A stretch of 64,000 nucleotides of DNA from contig NC_070563.1 of assembly GCF_026914185.1 (NCBI RefSeq), forward strand, positions 3,617,001-3,681,000, written 5' to 3'. Positions 55,180 to 64,000 of this stretch are shown here, piece after piece. Position 1 is the first letter of the stretch, and every line of letters starts with the position of its first letter. Position numbers and translations under genes: made by a program. The stretch comes from Puccinia triticina. Lineage: Eukaryota; Basidiomycota; Pucciniomycetes; Pucciniales; Pucciniaceae. The notes under the pieces are model-generated. The model was not told the DNA's origin and searched no databases. It was given only the letters and a program-made list of their open reading frames with translations.

Positions 55180-57075
55180 CGGAGTGCTTACTTCCCCTCC
55201 CCCCCGCTTTCTTCGCAACTCTCAAACAGTAAAATTGATCCCCCCCCCTTGTGAGGGCCCAAGCCTTCTTGGATGTCTTCCGTGTTTGGCCCCGCCTGGT
55301 CTCCATCCTTATGTGTATGTACCGGATATAGCAGTACGTACACAGCGGGCCCATGGCGACCAATCGGGGACGCACCCAGATGGTTGCCGCGAACCTGCAA
55401 AGAGGGGACGTTGGGCTGCGTTGCGGTCAAGGTAGTCAGGTCCCACGCAGCGGGGACGCGACCCGTGAGGGTCCTGGATGGGTGGCACAACGGGGAAAGC
55501 AGGTCCCCGGAATGCACTTATGACCATATGACCCGGGGCTCATCCAACTGGATTGTGGGCTAATAGATTATCAGGTTGGATCACATGGGTAATGTGATTG
55601 GCCCGATTGCATTACCCATGCAATCTGTGACCCAATCATCGGGTCACAGGCCTCAAAAATGGTCAGGACATTGACACACGAGGAACTCGCCGGAAATTTT
55701 TTGGGGGGCGCAGGTTTTTTTCCGGACGGACCAAGCGATACGATTAAGCTTCCTGGGGTCAAGTTACAGCAAAAGGCATTGCCAAGTATATTTTCATTTC
55801 TGGGGGGGGAGGAGTACACGGATGGGGGTCTTGGGGACATCATCGGAGCTGGGGGTACAATATAGTGGAGAAGCTGAAGCCAGGGGAGACCTGGGGGTGT
55901 AGACAGTGCGGGAAGCGGTCGGCGGGGCCGGCTGGGGTGGCTTGCTGTTTGGGATTGACAGGAGGGGCTGGATGGGCAGTCAGATCATGGGGGAGGGTGG
56001 TTGTGAGGGGAGCGGGGAGGCATGTTCATATCATTGCCGCAAAGTCAGAGGGGAGGAGACAAGGTTCTGGCTCTCAAGGGCAGGGAGAGGTTCCAGGCGG
56101 AGAAGACTTGGACGTTGGGTTGAGCAGGCGGACCAGCCAGGGCGGCACGGATCGTTCTCTTCCAAAACCTCAAACAAACTTGGAGCCCCCCAGAAAGGGC
56201 TCCACTGCTCAAAAAAACCCGTTGAAGTCAAACCTGTGGGTGTGAACCGTGGCTGGGCCCCCAGGGAAGGGGCTACACTACCGCTGGGTGTCAGCGGTGG
56301 CACAGCCAGGGTTGACCGTCTAATGACGGAGCCCTAGTGTTCTTGTGATGCACCCGGTGACGCAGGCGGGACGCTCAAGTCCTTTCTGGGTCACCGGTGC
56401 GTGGGGAAGCCGGGCTAGTGACTGGGCATGTCCCAGTCAGTGGCACAGGTGCGACACGGGGACTTGCAGTCACAAGTGCATCCTACCGCGTTGCACAACG
56501 CCACGGCTACTGTCGCGTCATTGTTGCGGTTCCAATTCACGCGGGGTGGTCCCGCTGTGTAGCAGCAGTGTACGCCCCGCCCAAGGATTCATGTTCTGTC
56601 CAACAACGGCCACGGAAGCTCCAGTCGCGCGCGCTCTTGCCTCAACCCCCTCGCTTGCTTGCCTCCTCCTCTTCCTTGCGCCCGTGCATTCCTCGTTGCC
56701 CTGCACTCTTCCCGCTTCCCATCACCACCATCACCGTCCTGCACACCCTTCCCTTGCTGACCCGACCTCTCCCTGTTTTCATCCCTAAATAATTTGCCCT
56801 TCCGCCATCAAGTGTCTTGGCTTTGTCATCCTTCCTGTCTTCTTGGCCAGCAAAACTGGCCAATTTTGCTGACAAATTGGGCCTAACTGTTGTTGATCTT
56901 TCTTTTTTTTTTTGGCTTGGGGTTGATTTAAGATTTGATCATGTACATATAGATACATAATAACAAGAACAAAAACAATTCAATTTTTTTGTTGTGCTGT
57001 GTTGTTTGAAAATGGACCAGATTTCTTTTTGGCTGATTCTTCTTTGTGATTACTAGCTTTTGAATTGTTCATTAT
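55180..57075. other. no gene supported
   Basis: Several short frames but no family, splice pattern or start I can defend. Confidence 0.4.
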
Positions 57076-57077
57076 TC

Positions 57078-57790
57078 AGCACAGTGGAGGACTTCCTAGG
57101 CGATCTGGTACCCTTATAGATGTTAAGGCCCCGTTTGGACGCCCGGTGTGATATCATAAATCACATAATCCAAGTTTATTAAAGACACAGTTTTTCCAAA
57201 ATCAAAAAAAATAATATCAAGGGTTCCCCCTTACAATTATACAAAATGAGAAGAAAAAAACATCATGGGTTTCCCCATCAACAAAAGTCCAAAAAAAAAA
57301 AAAAAAACAGGTGGGGTTTTCCCACTACAAAAACCAGGATACAAAAAAAGGGGGATTTTACATAAGAAAAATCAGATTTTATTGACAAGTAAATCTCTAC
57401 CAGCCTTCCAACATCAGCAAAGCTGTGCCCCCAGGCTCACCACCCAGCCCGCGTCAAGCGCACGGGTCAAAAGTGATGGACGTGAAGGCCCCCGGCCCGC
57501 AGCTAAGGCTGCAGACCCATGGGGGGCCCACTCTTCAGCCCCTCAGACTGCGCACGTGCAACAGTGGAGGGGGGCGAGGACAAACCGTCCGCTGGAAGTG
57601 CAGCGGCAGAGGACGCCCTGGGGGTATTGATGTTCATCAAGCCCTTCGTTTTATACACAATGGTGTTCCATGTCTTGCTTTTGCGGCCGCGTTTCCACCC
57701 TTGGCATTCGCAATAGGACCCTTGGATCAAAATATGTTGTCAGCACCATGAGGACGACCATCGCCATGAACACCTCAGCTCGGTTGCCAG
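57078..57790. repeat. LTR-like repeat, copy 2
   Basis: Partner of 53250-54060. TTTTATACA near its end matches the TATTTATAG position in copy 1. The two could be the LTRs of one old element of about 4.5 kb enclosing the Sel1 remnant, or independent solo LTRs. Confidence 0.5.
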
Positions 57791-58149
57791 GGCCCTGCAC
57801 CTAAGCAGACAAAATAGGGGTTTCTGAACCTCCCCCAGGAAGCCGTCCACCCGTTGTGGCCGGGGTCCCAAGTGATGAGACCTGCGCATGGAAACTCACT
57901 TTTCTCTGTTTCTTAGGCCCATTTCAGGCCTGTACAAACCTGGATGCCCGGAGAAGTTCATAGCCGTTATGATCCCTCGCCAAAGGGCTGTAGCTTGATG
58001 ATATAGGTCGCTCTTCATGCCTATGATGGAGCTGGTCGCGTGCCGGATGTTCTTGACCACGTACGCCGGACTTGTGTCGTTGCCTGAAACACTTCTTTTC
58101 CGGCTTCGACAGAAGTCTCCATGCCAAGCAAGACCAACAGACCGACGGC

Positions 58150-58400
58150 AGCGGAAGACGCGGGAGAAGTTGGTTTGCTTGGACGGCGGGCCAACAGATA
58201 TGGCGCACTCCTGCGTCCTCCACTCGGCCCTGTCTGGCCCGGCCAGTGGCTTCGTCGGCTACGCCTGCACCGCCTTCGAGCTCATCAAAAACTTCCTCAT
58301 TGGACTCGATATCGGCGGCACAAGAACCAATGTCAGCAGGCTCAATCGTCGCCACAAGACCGTCCGCGATTTGATCACCGCTGGCAAATTCCCCATTTGG
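58150..58400 (+). pseudogene. 5-oxoprolinase / hydantoinase A fragment
   Basis: A frame reads LVCLDGGPTDMAHS, LSGPASGFVGYACTAFE and LIGLDIGGTRTNVSRL. These line up with the 5-oxoprolinase motifs (S)DGGLTDM, LSGPAGGVVGYA and IGFDMGGTSTDVSR. Conserved residues are changed (Gly to Ser, Ser-Thr-Asp to Arg-Thr-Asn) and no other part of this roughly 1,200-residue enzyme is present nearby. 5-oxoprolinase normally hydrolyses 5-oxoproline to glutamate in glutathione turnover. Confidence 0.6.
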
Positions 58401-58704
58401 ATATCAGTCAGTCTTTCTTTTTCCCCCAAAACTCTTGACCACTGTGATTCCATCATCACTGACCATACTTCTATACAAAGCTGTTGCTGGCGGAGGATTG
58501 GGTTGTTATGGGCGAACAGACAATTTTTCAGCCCGGGCGCGTCGCTCGGCCCGGCCTCCTACAGGAGGGGCTGCGCCTGGGCCCTCACCAACACTCACTT
58601 TTTCCAGGACAAGCCTTTTCAATGAAATATTTGTGCACAAATATGTCCAGGAGCTGGACAGAAAGACCTTCCGGACCCTCTTCAAGCAGCTCCGGACGAC
58701 CATC

Positions 58705-59115
58705 TATTAGCATATCTATAGTATTAGCATCCATATAGCTATAGTCTCACATTGTAGTCCGCAGCATTGTCCTGAAACCTAGATTGTATTTACTTAAACT
58801 AGTTTCTTTCCACATAACTGTTTCCTCATTCATCTATTGTTTCAAGAACCGTTCGCCCTGCTCACTCAAGACTGCAACCTCTTAGGTCCGTTTCCTAGTT
58901 TCATTTCATTGTCACCTTATTCACTCCTTTCTCATACTTGTTCCTGTTAGGTTTGTCTTGTTGCTCCTGTCGCCGCCGCTGTCCGCTGTCCGCTTGCTTT
59001 CTCACGAGCTCCTCAAACTCCAAAGGTTTGTCTTGTTGCTCCTGTCGCCGCCGCTGTCCGCTGTCCGCTTGCTTGCTCACGAGCTCCTCAAACTCCAAAG
59101 ACTTTTCGTCTTATA
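58705..59115 (+). repeat. 5' LTR of copia element
   Basis: 411 bp, TATTAGCATATC to CGTCTTATA. It contains two tandem copies of a 75-bp unit beginning GGTTTGTCTTGTTGC (about 58950-59100). Confidence 0.9.
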
Positions 59116-59130
59116 GGTTATGAGCCCAGT
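59116..59130 (+). promoter_or_regulatory. half-tRNA primer binding site
   Basis: GGTTATGAGCCCAG directly abuts the LTR. It complements CTGGGCTCATAACC, the anticodon arm of initiator tRNA-Met, the internal-tRNA priming known for copia elements. Confidence 0.75.
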
Positions 59131-59191
59131 TGGCCGCTAAGCCTCTGGAAATTTTTAACACTCAGCAAGCGCTAAAAAGAATATCGTCATC

Positions 59192-62100
59192 ATGTCCGAC
59201 TCCACCTCTGCTCGACTTCCAGTTCTCAAACACGACAACTACAAACGTTGGAAGTCGCAGATTGAAGCGTACTGCATGGAAGTTAACCTCGACGATTATC
59301 TCGCGAGAGATAAGGCCGCGACAGCAACAACTCCGGAGCTGAAAGATCTCTGGACTGACAAGAAGAAAAGGACTGCTGGTATCCTTCGCAGATACCTTAG
59401 CAAGGATGTCGAATGCAAATTGGTCACCAACAACAACAAGAACGAGCCACATAAGCTTTGGTCCGATCTTCAAAACCACTTTGAATCCAACTCCTCCCAA
59501 AATCAAGCCAAAACTTACCAAAAGTTTCTCAAGATCGGATTCAAATCCACCTTATCCGACTTCCTCACTCAAGTCGACAGCGGCATTGCATCCTTGCGAG
59601 CAGTTGGCATCAAGATAGCTGTACCCAAAGAGGGCGAACCTGATATCAGTGAGAATCTTCTCTCTGAGCAAATTGTCAGCTTTCTCCTGCCTCGATTCGA
59701 TGTCACCAAGGACATCTTGTTCGAAAAAAGACCGTTAACCATTCGAAAAGTCAAAGATCAACTCGAATCGAAGAGTCACGACCACGAAGTTGAAATCAAA
59801 ACCGAGTCAGCTCATAAAGCAAACGCCATCTCCAACAACGCGTACTGTGAAGACGGTAAACACAATCCCAAAACCAGACACTCCAAGAACAAGTGTTATC
59901 AACTTCATCCAGAACTAGCACCCGAAGACTGGAAGCAAAAACAGAAGCGCAAGGCTAACATTGCGAACACGGATCAAGATGAAGACTCCAAGAGCGTCGA
60001 CAGCCGCCATGGAGTCTATCTAGCAATCGGCAAAGCCTTCTTGGCATCCCAAGAAGATCAAAACTACATCCTCCTGGACAGTGGCTGCTCCGATCACATG
60101 TTTCCCGAACGATCGCACTTCACTGATTACACTAGCATGAAATCTTCGGTCGAAATCGCCGATGGTCAAACTGTTCCAATCATTGGATCAGGCTTTATTC
60201 AACTTAAGAATCATCAAGGCCAAATTCACAGTATCAAAGCCCTTCACGTGCCCAAGCTACCTCATCCCCTGGTCAGCTTCGGTCGTTTATTCCTCAAGAA
60301 CTGCAACTTTGTTCGCAAAGGTCCGGAGGAGTTCTCAGTCATTGACGTCTCAAAGAACGCTTGACTGTTCGACGGTGTTGTACAAGGCAAACTTTTCTCC
60401 ATTAAAGCCGAAATTGTGGTGCCGAACGGTCAGTCATCTCTAGTCTCATGCATGAAGACGACGCAAATTGATCCAATCTTAATCCACAGGCGCGCAGGTC
60501 ATCCAAGCTCGGAAGCACTCGTAAAGATGTTCAATGTTGATTTTTCAACTCTATCATGTGAATCTTGTCGTCTTTCCAAATCTCAACATCTTCCATTTAC
60601 TAGTACACTTCCTCAGCCTAAAAGCGTCCTTGAATTTGTATATATGGATCTAAGCGGTAAAATCACACCTCAATCCAGCGGAGGGGGACTCTATTACTTC
60701 AAAATAACAGATGCTTTTTTGTCTTACAAACATGTCTACATTCTCTCTGCAAAATCACAAGCGTTTGAGAAATTCAAGATCTACTGCAACGAAGTCCAAA
60801 ACTTTCATGGCCATACCATCAAAAACGTAGTAACTGATGGAGGAGGAGAGTTCTGCTCTCATGAGTTTAAAGCATTCTATCAGTTGACTGGTATCATGCA
60901 CCACATCACCGCTCCATACACTCCCCAACAGAACTCAATCGCGGAGCGCAGAAACCGCACAACAAGTGAGAAGGCTCGGGCACTCCTCAAACAAGCATCA
61001 CTGCCCAATTATCTATGGGGGGAAGCGGTCATGACAGCTGTGATGTACGAGAACATTACTCCGATGAAGCGTCTCAAATGGATCACCCCACATGAACTTT
61101 GGTTCGGAGTTAAGTTCAACACATCAAGGTTAAGGATCTTCGGTTGCCAAGCGTACGTCAACATTCCCAAGGAAAGACGCTCAGGCAAATTCGGGGACAC
61201 AGCGAAAAAGGGAATTCTTGTAGGCTACCGGCAGGGTATTCATAACTGGAGAATACTTTTTCCGGGGAATCGTGTTGAGTACAGTCATGATGTTGTCTTT
61301 GACGAGACTATATTTCCAGGAATCTCCCCCATATCCTCTGCCGATAGCCTTCACGATTCATCATTTGATGAAGAAGAAGAAACTCTAGCATCTTCTTCGC
61401 TTCCACCCATCCAAAATCCATCGGTATCAATTCACTCGCCGAGGGTGTCAGTTCCAGCAGACGAAGGCGACCCTATCACTGATCTCTCACTGAACCACGA
61501 CTCGAATGTTGGAGCAGATGAGGTTCCCGACTCGGTTTTGCCAGGGGAATCCTCTCATGTCGGCGGCCCCGGCGATACCTCTTCTCCTGCCCAGCATACA
61601 CCCAGTGTAGTCTCCTCTAACGCAAATCCTCAACCTTCTAAACCGGGATTCACATACGTCCCAGCAAATTAACCTCCGTCTAAGGAGATAATAGGCGATG
61701 TGGATTCCTCCAACATCCTCACATCCAAGCGCCGTGCTCATTTGGTCAAATCCCACTTCACAGCTCAGCCCATCTATGAAACATTATTCGCCATGGCAAC
61801 GGCTGTCTCCCAAGATCCCAAAATCCCCTCCACATACCGCGAAACAATGCTCTCGCCGGAAGCGGAGGACTGGAAGGCAGCTACTCAGGTTGAGCTGCAA
61901 GCGATGGAACGCCTTGAAGTTTGGGAAGTCGTTCCCACCCCTGCCAACGTCAATCTCCTGGGTACCATTTGGATCTTTCGCAAGAAACACAACGCCAACG
62001 GCAGATTTGTCAAGTTCAAAGCTCGCCTCTGCGCTCAAGGCAGCGCTCAACAGGAAGGTAGGGACGTCAACAAAACGTACGCCCCCACCGGTCGTCCTTC

Positions 62101-63361
62101 AGTTCTTTGCGCATCGCTATCTTTTGGTGTCAATGCCAAGATGGATATCCACCAGATGGACGTTCGTAATGCCTTTCTCAATGGCACCCTAGACGAGGAA
62201 ATCTATCTTCAATGCCCGGCCGGTTTATCCATTCCTCCCGGACACTGTCTAAAACTCAAGAAATCTATCTACGGCTTAAAACAGGCTCCTAGGGTTTGGT
62301 ACAAGTCTCTATTGGCATTCTTTGAGTCTATCAATTTCTCTCCCTCGCCCGCTGATGTGTGCCTATTCGTGTCCAACGTTCCTGGTTGGACATGCTTGGT
62401 TCATGTGTATGTTGATGACATGGCCATCATAAGTCACGACGTCGAACGATTCAAGAAACTCGTCAATTCTCGGTTTCTCATGGACGACTTGGGCCCTGCA
62501 AGTTCTCTTCTTGGCATGAAGATCACTCGCTTCCTGGATCACATCACTCTCTCTCAAGAACTTCACACGGAAGCTTTGCTTCAAGAGCACGGTCTCAATG
62601 TCGCCCGCACGGTTGCAACTCCCATGGTTCCTAACACCCGCCTCGTCCCCGCCAATTACCAAGAGCGTCAGCAATTTCTCGCTCTTGGCGTTAACTACAG
62701 GCGTGCGGTTGGTTCCCTGAATTATCTCTCAGTATCAACTCGTCCAGACATCGCATTCACGGTTTCTCAACTTTCTCAACATCTCGAAAATCCAGGCATG
62801 AATCATTGGAGAGCCTTGATTCATCTTCTTTGTTACCTATGTGGCACCAAGAACTTTGGTATCAAAATTGGCGGAGGCGATGGCATCTTCCGCGTCTATA
62901 CTGACGCCGATTGGGCAAACTGCCCGTCCAGTCGCCGATCGTACTGCGGCTACTTCGTCACCTGCGGCGACGCAATCATATCGTGGAAATCAAAGAAGCA
63001 GTCATCGGTAGCCACTTCCACCACCGAGGCCGAGTACCGAGGCCTTTACGATGGTACTCAAGAAGCTGTCTGGTTGGAATCCTTGATGCAATCAATTGAA
63101 GGCAAGTCAATTTATCCGATTCAAATCAAAACCAACAATCAAGCCGCTCTGGCCCTCAGCAAAAATCCAATCGCAAACTCTCGACTCAAACACATTGACG
63201 TGAAATATCACTTCACCCGTGACGCTGTTGAAAAGAAATGGGTTACAATTTCCTACATCTCGACCACCAACATGCCCGCAGATGGTCTCACCAAATCGCT
63301 TGCAAAACCAAAACACATCTCCTTTATCAACCACCTCAAGATGAAGAGCATCGACAAGTGA
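59192..63361 (+). pseudogene. copia gag-pol polyprotein with two stops
   Basis: It starts MSDSTSARLPVLKHDNYKRW, a copia-type gag (UBN2-like). The protease has ILLDSGCSDHMF. A TGA at 60362-60364 interrupts between protease and integrase. The integrase has an H-x3-H...CESC zinc site, VVTDGGGEF and QNSIAERRNRT (D, D, E present). A TAA at 61670-61672 precedes the reverse transcriptase, which keeps IHQMDVRNAFLNG, SIYGLKQAPRVWYK and the active-site YVDDM; RNase H has YTDADWANCPSSRRS, STTEAEYRGL and the terminal KHIDVKYHF. Both stops lie in linkers and everything else is open, so the copy is young. One frame of about 1,390 codons is unusual only for the stops. Confidence 0.93.
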
Positions 63362-63381
63362 AGCTAGTCAACGACGGGGGG

Positions 63382-63717
63382 TATTAGCATATCTATAGTA
63401 TTAGCATCCATATAGCTATAGTCTCACATTGTAGTCCGCAGCATTGTCCTGAAACCTAGATTGTATTTACTTAAACTAGTTTCTTTCCACATAACTGTTT
63501 CCTCATTCATCTATTGTTTCAAGAACCGTTCGCCCTGCTCACTCAAGACTGCAACCTCTTAGGTCCGTTTCCTAGTTTCATTTCATTGTCACCTTATTCA
63601 CTCCTTTCTCATACTTGTTCCTGTTAGGTTTGTCTTGTTGCTCCTGTCGCCGCCGCTGTCCGCTGTCCGCTTGCTTGCTCACAAGCTCCTCAAACTCCAA
63701 AGACTTTTCGTCTTATA
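63382..63717 (+). repeat. 3' LTR of copia element
   Basis: 336 bp, identical in layout to the 5' LTR but with only one copy of the 75-bp unit. It is preceded by a G6 polypurine tract (63376-63381). Confidence 0.9.
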
Positions 63718-63722
63718 CCATC

Positions 63723-64000
63723 AACCGCGATAGGTAGCAGAACCTCAGCGTTTACAAGGTTCCCTGGGACATGAAGCTTTTCCTTTCAACATCTTTGCAA
63801 TCATAAAAACCCCCCAAAACATTTTTTCTTTCATTTCTAAGGATTTGCTCCTTGGCAAAAGTGTGCGGCTCCAGGACTTCAAGGCATGTCCTGAGTGCGT
63901 TTAGGGTAAAGGGATGTGTTTGCCTAAACTATAGACATACCTAAATCATTTTTCACAGACACAGTTCCATCCTCACGCCTATGAATGGCCCTTGCCAACT
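63723..64000. other. no gene seen
   Basis: Right flank of the copia element. The interrupted frame to its left (KTFRTLFKQLRTTI) would continue here for only a few codons. Confidence 0.4.

Larger units (their letters stand above)
58705..63717 (+). mobile_element. Ty1/copia LTR retrotransposon, nearly intact
   Basis: Flanked by a perfect 5-bp duplication CCATC (58700-58704 and 63718-63722). 5' LTR, half-tRNA primer site, gag, protease, integrase, reverse transcriptase, RNase H, a G-rich polypurine tract and 3' LTR, all in one frame with only two stops. Integrase precedes reverse transcriptase, the copia order. Confidence 0.95.

Noticed and set aside
58017..58625. A hexokinase-like gene from LIGLDIGGT
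   Set aside because: The neighbouring LSGPASGFVGYA places it in the 5-oxoprolinase/hydantoinase family, and it is only a fragment.

Overview
The window looks like a repeat-rich chromosome segment of a basidiomycete, most likely a rust or related Pucciniomycotina fungus. This is inferred from intron-dense genes with short introns, small secreted proteins, a nuclear tRNA with an anticodon-loop intron, and heavy nesting of gypsy, copia, LINE, hAT, Harbinger and mariner-like elements. The inactivating changes I can infer in the retroelements mostly sit at TCG trinucleotides, the context described for RIP-like mutation in Pucciniomycotina. Species cannot be fixed by reading alone.

Layout. 1-6.7 kb: a Ty3/gypsy retrotransposon on the minus strand, cut by the window edge and split by a solo LTR of its own family. 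6.9-8.9 kb: a hAT element nested inside a hAT-type MITE. 8.9-14.6 kb: gene-poor DNA with a TIR element, another solo LTR, and several MITEs including one made of TAGCG/CGCTA micro-repeats. 15-16.6 kb: a five-exon Mediator subunit 19 gene. 18.5-19.0 kb: a small secreted-protein gene whose stop codon coincides with a Harbinger target site; the truncated Harbinger element follows to 20.0 kb. 20.9-23.0 kb: a nine-exon polynucleotide kinase 3'-phosphatase gene. 27.0-30.6 kb: a large predicted secreted protein with two peptide-repeat tracts. 31.8-39.2 kb: a LINE with poly(A) tail and 15-bp target duplication, inserted into a duplicated tail of the neighbouring gene and itself interrupted by a TIR element filled with a 33-bp minisatellite. 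39.3-39.9 kb: a mariner-type MITE in the same duplicated tail. 40.6-44.7 kb: a 1,296-residue disordered protein gene, then tRNA-Asn. 45.5-47.4 kb: a secreted-protein gene with tandemly duplicated exons. 48.0-49.4 kb: a hAT element containing a second MITE. 51.6-58.4 kb: remnants of a short-chain dehydrogenase, a Sel1-repeat (Skt5/Chs4-like) gene and 5-oxoprolinase among LTR-like repeats. 58.7-63.7 kb: a nearly complete Ty1/copia element with only two in-frame stops.

The host genes are housekeeping (transcription, DNA repair, translation) or predicted secreted proteins; I see no operon-like or pathway cluster. The notable biology is the interplay of insertions with genes: one insertion that preserves a stop codon, duplicated gene tails and exons, and MITEs built of self-complementary micro-repeats. 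Gene models are hand-spliced from phase and GT/AG signals and need transcript support.
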